From positions 1 through 64,000 of the forward strand of contig NZ_QMFY01000019.1 of assembly GCF_003286915.1 (NCBI RefSeq): a stretch of DNA of 64,000 nucleotides, given 5' to 3'. Position numbers and translations under genes: made by a program. The notes under the pieces were generated by a model. It saw only the letters and a list, made by a program, of their open reading frames with translations, had not been told where the DNA came from and did not search any database. Below are positions 34,461 to 42,906 of this stretch, in pieces; position 1 is the stretch's first letter; each line of letters opens with the position of its first letter. The stretch comes from Pseudochryseolinea flava (GTDB lineage Bacteria > Bacteroidota > Bacteroidia > Cytophagales > Cyclobacteriaceae).

Positions 34461-35510
34461 ATGAAAGGCAAAATCAAAAAATGGATTAAACGGGCGTTGT
34501 GGGGATTGCTGGGTGTGATTGCCATTCTTGTTCTGATCTATTGGGAACTCGTGAGTTATGGCGTTCAGCAGGGATACGGACAAATGAACATCATCTGGAA
34601 TGCCCGGCCGGTAGAAGAGTTCCTTGCCGATCCCAATTTTCCTGATTCTTTGAAAGCACGCCTGAACCTCATTCAAGATGTAAGACGCTTTGCTACGGAT
34701 TCACTAGGATTAAAAGATACCGAGAACTATAAAACCATGTATGATCAAAAAGGTGAAGAGATCATGTGGGTGGTGATGGCGAGCGAACCATTTGAATTGA
34801 AACATAAGGAGTGGAAGTTTCCGGTGATCGGTTCAGTGCCCTACAAAGGTTTTTTTAATAAGGAACGCGCTTTTACCTTGAAGCAGTCACTCGAAAAGGA
34901 AGGGTTCGATGTGATCGTTCGAAATCCTGGTGGGTGGTCCACGCTGGGATGGTTCACCGATCCAATCTTAAGTAAGATGCTGAATAGGAGTGAAGGTGAC
35001 CTAGCAAACCTTATTATTCATGAAATGTCGCATGCAACCATCTTTGTCAAAGACAGCATCGACTTCAATGAAAACCTCGCCACGTTCATCGGTGATCGTG
35101 GTGCAGAGAGATTTCTTATCGCCAAGTATGGTGAAGGATCAAAAGAATATCGCGATTACATCAATGAAGATAAAGACTATGTAAAATATGTCAATCATAT
35201 GCTGCGTGGCGCGCATGCGCTGGATAGTATTTACAAGAGCATGAGGACAGAAGATCCTGTCGAACAGAAGAAGCGGATCAAGAATGAAACGATAAAAATG
35301 ATTGTAACGGCGCTTGATACATTAACGTTGGATCTGAACAAGAAGCCATCGGAACGCTTCAAGGAAAAATTACCAAACAATGCCTACTTCATGAACTTTC
35401 GGCAATACCAGGCAAAGCAAAATGATTTTTGGGAAGAATATAATGGTGCATTCGGGGGAGACTTGAAAAAGTACATAGCACATTTGAGTACACGATATCC
35501 TTTTCTTTGA
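34461..35510 (+). CDS. Predicted zinc aminopeptidase (COG4324-like)
   Basis: A 349-aa membrane-anchored protease. Residues 12-30 form one membrane helix (ALWGLLGVIAILVLIYWEL), then a large extracytoplasmic domain with the zinc-binding motif LIIHEMSHATIF (H-E-x-x-H pattern) and the downstream glutamate in FNENLATFIGDRGAERFL. This arrangement is that of the COG4324 predicted aminopeptidases. The frame opens at a GTG at 34398, but ATG at 34461 places the charged KGKIKKWIKR before the helix, so I use it. The substrate is unknown. It stands alone, with a long repeat-containing gap downstream. Confidence 0.85.
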   Translation: MKGKIKKWIKRALWGLLGVIAILVLIYWELVSYGVQQGYGQMNIIWNARPVEEFLADPNFPDSLKARLNLIQDVRRFATDSLGLKDTENYKTMYDQKGEEIMWVVMASEPFELKHKEWKFPVIGSVPYKGFFNKERAFTLKQSLEKEGFDVIVRNPGGWSTLGWFTDPILSKMLNRSEGDLANLIIHEMSHATIFVKDSIDFNENLATFIGDRGAERFLIAKYGEGSKEYRDYINEDKDYVKYVNHMLRGAHALDSIYKSMRTEDPVEQKKRIKNETIKMIVTALDTLTLDLNKKPSERFKEKLPNNAYFMNFRQYQAKQNDFWEEYNGAFGGDLKKYIAHLSTRYPFL

Positions 35511-36013
35511 CCTGTTGATGTGTTGGATGTTGACGTGTTGAGGTTTAGTTGAATTCTTCGGTAGATACACGTTAACAAAGATGTATGATTGACGTGTTGA
35601 TGTGTTGATGTGCTGACGTGTTGAGGTTTAGTTGGTAGGATCTGTTAAGTGCAGGTTAACAGGATGTATCATCGTTTTGGCTGACGCATGCGGGTTGTCA
35701 CCTTACCCAAGGAGCGACGAAGACGGCTCATTTCTCCACTCTGTGTCCACTCTCCATCCACTCAAAGTCTTATCAGAGGCTCGTGGATGTTTTATGAGTA
35801 CATTACTTTAGGTGATTAACGATCACAAATATAACTGATAACCGTTGTATTTCCTTCCTGTGGCCTCTGTTGCTTTTGTGTAACTTTATGAAACAGCTGC
35901 ATTTTGTATTCGTCTTAACGGACTTCCCGGTTGTTGTAGACTTTCAAACTCTCAGGCGACATTAAGGAATTGTTAATAAAGCATACCTCATTTTTTAAGC
36001 CCCCTTTTCTGTC
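35511..36013. repeat. Intergenic with 21-bp direct repeat and GTGTTGATG tract
   Basis: No gene seen. A 21-base sequence beginning TGACGTGTTGAGG occurs exactly at 35531-35551 and 35614-35634. Around the second copy, GTGTTGATG-like units repeat in tandem (35590-35613). These low-complexity GTTGA units may be a small minisatellite. Stretches at 35840 (AACTGATAACCG) resemble the GATAAC units of the long inverted repeat near 27 kb. Confidence 0.55.
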
Positions 36014-36021
36014 TACTTTTG
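36014..36021 (+). promoter_or_regulatory. Candidate -7 box of the response regulator gene
   Basis: TACTTTTG, a perfect TAnnTTTG, 18 bases upstream of the ATG at 36039. No convincing -33 TTTG is visible at the usual distance, so the promoter may need an activator. Confidence 0.45.
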
Positions 36022-36038
36022 ATGCAAATAGTTGAACT

Positions 36039-36728
36039 ATGGGAAACAAGCAGATGCACAAAGTGCTTGTCGTAGATGATGAGGAACCTATCCTCGAATT
36101 GCTGAAATACAACCTTGAAAAAGGTGGCTATGAAGTAAAAACTGCATCCGACGGATCGAAAGCTGTAGACATTGCAAGGAAATTCGTGCCAGACCTAGTG
36201 TTGCTGGACATTATGATGCCAAAGATGGACGGTGTGGAAACATGTCGCATGCTTCGCGATATTCCAGAACTTCAACAAACCTTTGTTGTCTTCTTGACTG
36301 CTCGATCGGAAGAATACTCTGAAGTAGCAGCATTTGATGTTGGCGCCGACGATTACATCACCAAGCCGATCAAGCCACGGGCGTTGATGAGCAGGATTAG
36401 CGCGTTGTTTAGAAGGGATTCTAAAAAAACTTCACCGACTAGTCTGATCAACATCGGCGATCTCACCATTGATAGAACAAGCTACACCATTAAAGTGAAT
36501 GAGAAGGAGATCAATCTCCCTAAAAAAGAATTTGAGCTTCTCTACTTCCTTGCCCAAAATCCCAACAAAGTATTTAGCCGCGAAGATCTGCTGCAAAACA
36601 TTTGGGGATCGGATGTTTACGTACTGGCAAGAACGGTTGATGTTCACATCCGAAAGGTTCGCGAAAAAATCGGAGAAGACTACATCACCACAGTGAAAGG
36701 TGTGGGATACAAATTCAGCCTCAATTAA
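36039..36728 (+). CDS. OmpR/PhoB-family response regulator
   Basis: A 229-aa two-component regulator. The receiver domain shows VLVVDDEEPIL (acidic pocket), the phospho-acceptor aspartate in LVLLDIMMPKMDG and the conserved lysine in DDYITKPIKPRAL. The C-terminal winged helix (about 130-227) ends VRKVREKIGEDYITTVKGVGYKF, typical of OmpR/PhoB DNA-binding domains. It is almost surely paired with the histidine kinase gene at 37399, although a 670-bp repeat-filled gap lies between them. The closest relatives by architecture are PhoB-type phosphate regulators, but the signal is not shown. Confidence 0.92.
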   Translation: MGNKQMHKVLVVDDEEPILELLKYNLEKGGYEVKTASDGSKAVDIARKFVPDLVLLDIMMPKMDGVETCRMLRDIPELQQTFVVFLTARSEEYSEVAAFDVGADDYITKPIKPRALMSRISALFRRDSKKTSPTSLINIGDLTIDRTSYTIKVNEKEINLPKKEFELLYFLAQNPNKVFSREDLLQNIWGSDVYVLARTVDVHIRKVREKIGEDYITTVKGVGYKFSLN

Positions 36729-36732
36729 GTAG

Positions 36733-36792
36733 AAAGTTTAAGGCTTAAAGCAGAAAGCTTAAAGCAGAAAGCGGAAAGCGGAAAGCGGAAAC
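36733..36792 (+). repeat. Heptamer tandem repeat AAAGCNN (eight units)
   Basis: Units AAAGTTT, AAGGCTT, AAAGCAG, AAAGCTT, AAAGCAG and three AAAGCGG follow each other without gaps from 36733 to 36788. The tract sits directly upstream of the first 63-bp repeat copy. Shorter tracts of the same unit precede the other two copies and also lie upstream of the PLP enzyme gene near 13.2 kb. Confidence 0.75.
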
Positions 36793-36854
36793 TTCTTTAC
36801 GTGAAAAGTTCTTCGGAATTTTACGGAAAGTTTTTGCGTATAGAGATTTAATAA
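36792..36854 (+). repeat. 63-bp repeat with UUCG hairpin, copy 1
   Basis: First of three near-identical 63-base copies in the gap between the response regulator and the kinase. It contains AAAAGTTC, TTCG, GAATTTT, a stem capped by a C(UUCG)G tetraloop, followed by ACGGAAAGTTTTTGCG. The copy continues into AATCCGATTAACGATT, which is also repeated near the other copies. Confidence 0.8.
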
Positions 36855-36999
36855 TCCGATTAACGATTTCCATCATTAACTGGCAACCGATAACTAGCAA
36901 GAATGGTAATTAAGTAGAGTGTTTAAAGTTCAGGGTTAAAAGTTTTAGGTTCTCGAATACCTTTGATGCGTGAATCAACTCCTTTATTTCTGCCAACGG

Positions 37000-37145
37000 T
37001 TGATGTAAAGGCTCATTGCATTCACTATTAACTTATAACCGATTAACGAATTAGCAGAAAGCTTAAAGCGGAAAGCGGAAAGCTTCTTTACTTGAAAAGT
37101 TCTTCGGAATTTTACGGAAAGTTTTTGCGTATAGAGATTTAATAA
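37000..37145 (+). repeat. Extended repeat unit, copy 2
   Basis: Begins TTGATGTAAAGGCTC, runs through TTGCATTCAC, a heptamer tract (AAAGCTT, AAAGCGG, AAAGCGG, AAAGCTT) and the 63-base core at 37083-37145. The core differs from copy 1 by a single base (ACTTGAAAAG instead of ACGTGAAAAG). Confidence 0.8.
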
Positions 37146-37238
37146 GCACTCCTTCAGGTATGGATTTGTGTTCACCCCTGGCCCCTGAATGGGAACTCGA
37201 TTTGCGGGCTGACCCTTTATAATCCGATTAACGATTAG

Positions 37239-37355
37239 TTGATGTAAAGGCTCCTTGCATTCACGAATTAGCAGAAAGCTGAAAGCAGAAAGCTTCTTTC
37301 CGTGAAAAGTTCTTCGGAATTTTACGGAAAGTTTTTGCGTATAGAGATTTAATAA
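37239..37355 (+). repeat. Extended repeat unit, copy 3
   Basis: Begins again with TTGATGTAAAGGCTC and TTGCATTCAC, followed by a shorter heptamer tract and the 63-base core at 37293-37355, with one base change relative to copy 1 (TTTCCGTG for TTTACGTG). It ends 44 bases before the kinase start codon. Confidence 0.8.
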
Positions 37356-37398
37356 TCCGATTCACTATTAACGATTAACTTGTAAAGATTAACGAATA

Positions 37399-38454
37399 AT
37401 GGTCTACAGCTCAAGAGTACTTGCACTACTCCTCGCACTCTGCATCGCGTTGATCACTACGCTCTTTCTTTCGCTTTTTGATTCCGCTTCGTCTGGACTT
37501 TTATTGGTCGCGTTTGGGATAAGTTTTTCAGTTGCTTACCTACTCACTTTTGTCGTATTAGAGTTTCTCATCTTTCGTGAGATCAATCGGATCTATAAGT
37601 TGGTGACGAAATTAAAGAAGAAAGAGTTTGCGCACCTCGACAAACAGTCATCATCGCTTAACCCACTAAAGACGATAAATGAGGATATCTATTCTTTTGC
37701 GGAAGTAAAACAGAAAGAGATCGATGAGCTCAAAAAGCTGGAAGCTTTCCGGAGAGAGTTTATCGCCGATGTTTCGCATGAATTGAAGACTCCCATTTTT
37801 GCTGCCCAAGGTTTTGTGCACACGCTGCTCGACGGGGCCGTGAACGATCGCGCGGTACGAACAAAGTTTCTAAAGAAAGCAGCGAAGAGTCTCGACGGAC
37901 TTGATATGCTCGTCCAAGATTTATTAACCCTTTCGCATATTGAAACTGGCCAGATCAAAATGCATTTCGAAAATATAGACCTCTATCATTTGACGGAGGA
38001 GGTATTCGAGCAGTTTGAAGGAAAGGCTGATAAGAAAGATGTTAGTCTTAGTATCGCCGGCTCCGAAACAAAAGTAATGGTGTACGCCGACTGGCAGCGC
38101 ATCAGCCAAGTGATGACGAATTTGATTTCTAATGCTATCAAGCACTCACAAGATGGTTCCGATGTTATCGTCAGCTTCGACGTCACAAAGAAAAATGTGG
38201 TGACGAGCGTACGTGATGCAGGAGAGGGGATTCCTGCCGAGCACCTCGGACGAATCTTTGAAAGGTTCTACCGGGTCGATAAGAGCCGCAGTCGTGAAAA
38301 GGGCGGTACAGGCCTAGGATTATCCATCGTTAAACACATCCTCGATGGTCATAACACCAAAGCGGAAGTTAAAAGTGAGCCCGGTGCAGGATCTGTATTC
38401 AGCTTCAAACTCCCGCGTGCAAAGCCAGAAGTAACGGACTTGGAGGAGGATTAA
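37399..38454 (+). CDS. PhoR-like sensor histidine kinase
   Basis: A 351-aa inner-membrane kinase with two helices near the N terminus (VLALLLALCIALITTLFLSL and LLVAFGISFSVAYLLTFVVL) separated by a very short loop, a HAMP-like linker, HisKA with the acceptor in DVSHELKTPIFAAQGF, and a HATPase domain (LISNAIKHSQ, RDAGEGIPAEHLGRIFERFYR, GTGLGLSIVKHI). It lacks a periplasmic or PAS sensor domain, so it probably senses through the membrane or another protein. It is the likely partner of the response regulator upstream. Confidence 0.9.
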   Translation: MVYSSRVLALLLALCIALITTLFLSLFDSASSGLLLVAFGISFSVAYLLTFVVLEFLIFREINRIYKLVTKLKKKEFAHLDKQSSSLNPLKTINEDIYSFAEVKQKEIDELKKLEAFRREFIADVSHELKTPIFAAQGFVHTLLDGAVNDRAVRTKFLKKAAKSLDGLDMLVQDLLTLSHIETGQIKMHFENIDLYHLTEEVFEQFEGKADKKDVSLSIAGSETKVMVYADWQRISQVMTNLISNAIKHSQDGSDVIVSFDVTKKNVVTSVRDAGEGIPAEHLGRIFERFYRVDKSRSREKGGTGLGLSIVKHILDGHNTKAEVKSEPGAGSVFSFKLPRAKPEVTDLEED

Positions 38455-38499
38455 TTAACTTTTTTTGATTTGGTTTGCAGTTGAAATTATCACTGCCAC

Positions 38500-39219
38500 T
38501 TGAAAGCATCTAAATTAGACCTGCGCGACATCATCCTTTACGAGGATAATGACTACTTCCTCATTAACAAACCTCCTTTTGTTTCAACGCTAGCCGATCG
38601 CCATGACAAGGTGCATCTATTATCGTTAGCGAAAGAATATGTTGCCGATGCCCAAGTTTGCCATCGTTTGGATAAAGATACATCAGGTGTGCTGGCGATT
38701 GCGAAAAATCCGGAAGCTTACCGACACATGAGTCTCCAGTTCGAGCATCGTGAGGTAACCAAAACATACCATGCTGTGTCTGACGGTATTCACAATTTTG
38801 ATGAGACCCTGGTGGACCTCCCCATTCTGAAAATGGACGATGGGGTTGTGAAAATCAGCAAGAAGGACGGAAAACCTGCCCAAACTTATTTCAGCACCGT
38901 AACGGCCTATAAGTTTCATACGCTAATTGCCTGTAAGCCGATCACCGGCCGGATGCATCAGATTCGTATTCACCTTGCAACGCTAAAAGCGCCCATTACG
39001 GGCGATGATACTTATGGCGGCAAACCCTTCTTTTTGTCGAGTGTAAAGCGAGGGTTTAATCTTAAGAAACAGACCGAAGAACAACCGATAATGAAACGCA
39101 TGGCCCTTCATGCCCATGCATTGCGCTTTAAAGACCTGAACGGTGTTGACCGCGAGGTGATAGCGCCTTATCCAAAAGACATGCAGGCACTCATCCGCCA
39201 ACTGTCTGAGAATAAGTAG
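38500..39219 (+). CDS. RluA-family pseudouridine synthase
   Basis: A 239-aa RNA pseudouridine synthase. The catalytic aspartate lies in CHRLDKDTSGVLAIAKN, and KTYHAVSDG and GRMHQIRIHLATLKAPITGDDTYGG are the other family signatures. It lacks an N-terminal S4 domain, as in short RluA/RluC-like members that modify 23S rRNA or tRNA. The start is TTG at 38500, the first possible codon after an in-frame stop. Target site not determined. Confidence 0.9.
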   Translation: MKASKLDLRDIILYEDNDYFLINKPPFVSTLADRHDKVHLLSLAKEYVADAQVCHRLDKDTSGVLAIAKNPEAYRHMSLQFEHREVTKTYHAVSDGIHNFDETLVDLPILKMDDGVVKISKKDGKPAQTYFSTVTAYKFHTLIACKPITGRMHQIRIHLATLKAPITGDDTYGGKPFFLSSVKRGFNLKKQTEEQPIMKRMALHAHALRFKDLNGVDREVIAPYPKDMQALIRQLSENK

Positions 39220-39432
39220 TTCGGCGGACCAGGTCAGGAATACTTCACGAAGCGGGTTTGCGATCTTCAGGATGGTGGCAAGAAGGAGTGATTTTTGGGA
39301 ACCACATGTTTGTTTTTTTTGGTTTGATGGGGGCACGAAGTCGTGAAAGCGAGGTTAAGGGCAAAAAAGAGGGTTTGTAAGTGACTGGCGATAAATATCT
39401 TAAGGGTTTTTCAAGCAATTTCACAACTATGC

Positions 39433-39463
39433 TTGCATTTCCGCGAGGAGCAATTTACCTTTG
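39433..39463 (+). promoter_or_regulatory. Promoter of the rplM-rpsI-rpsB-tsf cluster
   Basis: TTG (39433-39435), 20-base spacer, TACCTTTG (39456-39463), a perfect TAnnTTTG. The predicted transcript start is near 39470, about 45 bases before rplM. The leader contains a short hairpin CCCTTT/AAAGGG (around 39467-39481) that might take part in ribosomal protein autoregulation; that is speculative. Confidence 0.7.
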
Positions 39464-39513
39464 TGTCCCTTTTTGAAAGGGGTAGTGTTTCTAATTGATT
39501 ATTACATAAGAAA

Positions 39514-39957
39514 ATGGATCATAATAGCTATAAAACACTGAATGCCAACAAGGCAACAGTTGAAAAAGGCTGGGTAGTGGTAGATGCCAACGCCAAAGTA
39601 TTAGGCCGTGTGGCAAGCCAGATTGCTCACATCATTAAGGGCAAGCATAAGCCAAGCTATACGCCAAATGTTGATTGTGGCGATAATGTTATCGTAATCA
39701 ATGCTGAGAAAGTTAGAATGACTGGTAAGAAGTGGACAGATCGCGTGATCTTCACTCACTCTGGTTATCCTGGCGGACAGCGTGAACACACGCCAACCCT
39801 TATCCGCTCTAAGCACCCTGAAAGATTGATCGAGCACGCTGTACGTGGTATGCTCCCTAAAAACAGACTTGGACGCGAATTGTTCAGAAGCTTGCATGTT
39901 TATGCAGGTGCAGAACATCCTCATACAGCTCAACAACCTAAAGAAATTAAGTTCTGA
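39514..39957 (+). CDS. rplM: 50S ribosomal protein L13
   Basis: A 147-aa ribosomal protein. VLGRVASQIAHIIKGKHKPSYTPNVDCGD and HAVRGMLPKNRLGRELFRSLHVYAGAEHPH are the L13 signatures. Position 39514 starts the operon with the conserved rplM-rpsI order. Its stop is one base before the rpsI start codon, so the two are tightly coupled. Expected high expression matches the strong promoter upstream. Confidence 0.98.
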   Translation: MDHNSYKTLNANKATVEKGWVVVDANAKVLGRVASQIAHIIKGKHKPSYTPNVDCGDNVIVINAEKVRMTGKKWTDRVIFTHSGYPGGQREHTPTLIRSKHPERLIEHAVRGMLPKNRLGRELFRSLHVYAGAEHPHTAQQPKEIKF

Positions 39958-39958
39958 T

Positions 39959-40345
39959 ATGCAGATCATCAACGCAATCGGCAGAAGAAAAACCTCAATC
40001 GCCAGAGTTTATGTAAAACCTGGTAAAGGTGATATCAAAGTAAATAACCGCGATCTTAAGGAGTACTTCCTTTCAGAGATCCACCAAACATTGGTTAAGC
40101 AGGGTCTTGTTGCTGTGAAAGCAGAAGGCGCGTATGATGTAACTGTAAATGTTGAAGGTGGTGGCATTAAAGGCCAAGCTGAAGCGGTACGTTTAGGTAT
40201 TGCTCGTGCGTTGGTTGAGTTCAATGCAGAAAACAAACCTGCTCTTAGAAAAGAAGGTTTGATGACCCGCGATTCAAGAATGGTAGAGCGTAAGAAGCCG
40301 GGTAGAAGAAAAGCAAGAAGAAGATTCCAGTTTAGCAAGCGTTAA
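39959..40345 (+). CDS. rpsI: 30S ribosomal protein S9
   Basis: A 128-aa ribosomal protein, starting MQIINAIGRRKTSIARVYVK and ending in the positively charged tail RKKPGRRKARRRFQFSKR that reaches the ribosomal P site. The start ATG at 39959 follows rplM by one base; longer upstream frames are not used. Length matches the family. Confidence 0.98.
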   Translation: MQIINAIGRRKTSIARVYVKPGKGDIKVNNRDLKEYFLSEIHQTLVKQGLVAVKAEGAYDVTVNVEGGGIKGQAEAVRLGIARALVEFNAENKPALRKEGLMTRDSRMVERKKPGRRKARRRFQFSKR

Positions 40346-40355
40346 TCATAGAGAA

Positions 40356-41126
40356 ATGGCTGAAAAATTAACATATCAGGATTTGTTGGATGCAGGTGTA
40401 CACTTTGGTCACCTTACCCGCAAGTGGAACCCTAAGATGGCTGAGTACATCTTCATGGAAAACAATGGTATCCACATCATTGACCTGAATAAAACGCTCA
40501 ATTGCCTCGACGAAGCGTCTTTTGCCCTCAGAAACATCGTACGTTCTGGTCGTAAGATCATGTTCGTAGCAACGAAGAAACAAGCTAAAGATATCGTTAC
40601 GGAGGAAGCTAAACGCCTCAACATGCCGTTCGTAACAGAACGTTGGTTGGGTGGTATGCTCACAAACTTTGCAACGATCCGCAAGTCTCTTAAGAAGCTT
40701 GCGCAAATCGAGAAGCTTATGAAAGATGAAGCTTTCTCTAACCTTGCAAAACGCGAGCGCCTCATGATTACACGTGAGAAAGCTAAACTTGAAAAACTCC
40801 TCGGCGGTATTGCTGATCTTAACAGACTTCCTGCTGCACTTTTCGTGATCGACGTAAAGCGCGAACACATTGCGGTAACGGAAGCTCAAAAACTCAATAT
40901 CCCTGTATTTGCTTTGGTTGATACAAACTCTGATCCTTCAGGTGTTGATTTCCCCATCCCAGCGAATGACGACGCTTTCAAATCAATCTCTATCCTTACT
41001 AAAAACATTGGTAAAGTGATTGAAGAGGGTTTGATGGAACGTAAGAAGGATAAAGAAGACGCTGCTCACAAGAAGGAAGAAGACGAGAAGAGAAGAGTAG
41101 ACGAAACTGTAGAAGAGTCGAAATAA
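40356..41126 (+). CDS. rpsB: 30S ribosomal protein S2
   Basis: A 256-aa ribosomal protein with DAGVHFGHLTRKWNPKM and VTERWLGGMLTNFATIRKSL typical of S2. The C terminus has an extra, highly charged Lys/Glu tail (about 225-256, KKDKEDAAHKKEEDEKRR), longer than in E. coli S2 in this respect but common in Bacteroidota. It follows rpsI by 10 bases. A hairpin with a T run after it separates it partly from tsf. Confidence 0.98.
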   Translation: MAEKLTYQDLLDAGVHFGHLTRKWNPKMAEYIFMENNGIHIIDLNKTLNCLDEASFALRNIVRSGRKIMFVATKKQAKDIVTEEAKRLNMPFVTERWLGGMLTNFATIRKSLKKLAQIEKLMKDEAFSNLAKRERLMITREKAKLEKLLGGIADLNRLPAALFVIDVKREHIAVTEAQKLNIPVFALVDTNSDPSGVDFPIPANDDAFKSISILTKNIGKVIEEGLMERKKDKEDAAHKKEEDEKRRVDETVEESK

Positions 41127-41193
41127 TCCTGATTTAATCACCGGTGGGCGACATGACGATGTCTGCAAACACGGTTGTGAAATAAAAGCAATC

Positions 41194-41227
41194 AAACATC
41201 GGTCTACAAGCCGATGTTTGGTTTTTA
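41194..41227 (+). terminator. Hairpin between rpsB and tsf, terminator or attenuator
   Basis: Ten-base perfect stem CAAACATCGG/CCGATGTTTG (41194-41203 with 41212-41221), 8-base loop, then GTTTTTAT. The tsf start is 48 bases further on and has no obvious promoter, so this is probably a partial terminator that lowers tsf relative to the ribosomal proteins. Confidence 0.65.
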
Positions 41228-41274
41228 TAGCCATACGTAACTGTAAATTCAAACTTGTAAAAATCTAAAATCAT

Positions 41275-42108
41275 ATGTCAGCTATTTCTGCACAAGACGT
41301 AAACAAACTCCGCCAGATGACTGGTGCCGGTATGATGGATTGCAAAAAAGCACTCGCTGAAGCCGAAGGAGATTTCGAAAAAGCTATCGAGATATTAAGA
41401 AAGAAAGGTCAGAAAGTTTCTGCTTCCCGCTCTGATAGAGACGCGAAAGAAGGCTCTGTGTTCGTGAAAGTTAGCGACGATAAAAAAGAAGCTATTTTGA
41501 TCGCATTGAATTGCGAAACTGACTTCGTGGCAAAAAACGAAGAGTTCCAATCGCTTGGTAAACTTATCGCTGAAACGGCTTTCACTACAAAAGCTGCTGA
41601 TAAAGAAGCACTGCTTACTCAAAAAGCTGGTGCCCTTACAATCAATGACAAGATCGTTGAGCTCGTCGGTAAGATTGGTGAGAAGATCGAAGTATCGGAA
41701 TTCATCCGTATGACTGGCGAAGCCGTTGTACCTTATATCCACGCTGGTTCTAAACTTGGCGTACTCGTTTCATTGAAGGGTGTAAACGGCGCAGACGTAA
41801 CAGAAGCTGGTAAAGACGTTGGTATGCAAATCGCCGCGATGAATCCAGTGGCGGTTGATGAGTCTTCTGTCGACAAAGAAGTGATCGAAAAAGAACTTGA
41901 AATCGCAAAAGCGCAAATCAGAGCGGAAGGTAAACCAGAGAACATGGTTGAGAAGATCGCTGCTGGTAAACTCCAGAAGTTCTACAAAGAGAGTACTTTG
42001 CTCCATCAAATCTTCGTGAAAGATAACGCTAAGACTGTAGCACAGTACTTGGATAGTGTTACGAAAGGTTTGACTGTAGCAGAATTTAAGCGTGTAACAA
42101 TCGCTTAA
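41275..42108 (+). CDS. tsf: Elongation factor Ts
   Basis: A 277-aa nucleotide exchange factor for EF-Tu. The N-terminal UBA-like domain has VNKLRQMTGAGMMDCKKALAEAEGDFEKAIE, followed by the core with NCETDFVAKNEEFQ, which contacts EF-Tu. The C-terminal part ends KGLTVAEFKRVTIA. The gene follows rpsB as in most bacteria and ends at a very clear terminator. Confidence 0.97.
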   Translation: MSAISAQDVNKLRQMTGAGMMDCKKALAEAEGDFEKAIEILRKKGQKVSASRSDRDAKEGSVFVKVSDDKKEAILIALNCETDFVAKNEEFQSLGKLIAETAFTTKAADKEALLTQKAGALTINDKIVELVGKIGEKIEVSEFIRMTGEAVVPYIHAGSKLGVLVSLKGVNGADVTEAGKDVGMQIAAMNPVAVDESSVDKEVIEKELEIAKAQIRAEGKPENMVEKIAAGKLQKFYKESTLLHQIFVKDNAKTVAQYLDSVTKGLTVAEFKRVTIA

Positions 42109-42134
42109 GAATATATTAACACTTGAAGTTGAAG

Positions 42135-42164
42135 AAAGGTCAATCGAAAGATTGACCTTTTTTT
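42135..42164 (+). terminator. Rho-independent terminator of tsf
   Basis: Eleven-base perfect stem AAAGGTCAATC/GATTGACCTTT (42135-42145 with 42150-42160) with GAAA tetraloop and further T to 42164. It closes the ribosomal protein operon just before the convergent DUF3667 gene. Confidence 0.9.
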
Positions 42165-42165
42165 G

Positions 42166-42906
42166 TTAGTGATCAATGATCAAATGCTTCAACCAGATAT
42201 AGCCTACTAACAGATACCAGAAGGCTGCAATGAACACGACCGTCATTACCAATGCCTTCAGAATGCAGACGAATAGGTTCTTTTTGAAGAATTGGTGATA
42301 GGTAACGCCCATATAGATCGCATAGATCAAATGAAGAACCATGTTGTTGATTTGGAATGTTCCGGGCATCAGTAAAAATGCGGGAATGAAAATGAGCACC
42401 GAAACAACGTAATACATCCCAATCGAATAGCTCTGCAATACAAAATGTTCAGCGTAGTTGTAGCGCGGCTTCCAGAAAAAAAGCCACGAGATCAAGGCAT
42501 ACAGTGGAACAATTACGACCAAGCCAATGAGCTTGCCATAGTTGATGCTGAGTTGCATCGCTTCCTGGTAATACATATTGCTCGGCCCTCGGTGACCATC
42601 GCCAGCTTGTTGCAAGTATCCTGATTTGTACGTGATGAATGCCGACAGCGCCGACATGATCACCAGGAAACTGAAAGGATTGAAATATTTCTTTCGCCTG
42701 CCCTCTAAATATTCTTTGGCAACAAAACCTGGGCGATACAAAAGCTCTTTCACCAAGAGGAGAAATCCTTTATCGGCGTGGGTAATCGCATGACTGAGTT
42801 CGTGGGCCATGTGCCCGACTGTGATGCGATGGACATGAGCATTCTGCCCGCAGTTGGAACAGAATTTTCCATCAAAAGCAGTGTCACAATTTTTACAGAC
42901 TGTCAT
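42166..42906 (-). CDS. DUF3667 membrane protein with zinc ribbon
   Basis: A 246-aa membrane protein. The N terminus has two CxxC pairs (VCKNCDTAFDGKFCSNCGQ), a zinc-ribbon-like knuckle, then GHMAHELSHAITHADKG and five or so membrane helices in the C-terminal two-thirds. This is the DUF3667 arrangement, function unknown. I use ATG at 42906, which overlaps the kdsB stop by four bases (ATGA), instead of the 35-codon longer frame. It is the last gene of a kdsB-linked operon, which hints at envelope or lipid A-related work but is not proof. Confidence 0.82.
   Translation of the reverse strand: MTVCKNCDTAFDGKFCSNCGQNAHVHRITVGHMAHELSHAITHADKGFLLLVKELLYRPGFVAKEYLEGRRKKYFNPFSFLVIMSALSAFITYKSGYLQQAGDGHRGPSNMYYQEAMQLSINYGKLIGLVVIVPLYALISWLFFWKPRYNYAEHFVLQSYSIGMYYVVSVLIFIPAFLLMPGTFQINNMVLHLIYAIYMGVTYHQFFKKNLFVCILKALVMTVVFIAAFWYLLVGYIWLKHLIIDH

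Noticed and set aside
36733-37355. CRISPR-like array
   Set aside because: The repeats are 63 bases or more and spacers are of unequal, partly repeated content. No cas gene is near. The arrangement is a local repeat duplication, not a CRISPR array.
39464-39513. Ribosomal leader motif of L13
   Set aside because: There is a short CCCTTT/AAAGGG hairpin, but the leader is only about 45 bases and I cannot match it to a described L13 leader structure with confidence.
40368-40889. Long minus-strand frame of 173 codons opposite rpsB
   Set aside because: It is fully antisense to a highly conserved ribosomal protein gene and is a shadow of its codon use.
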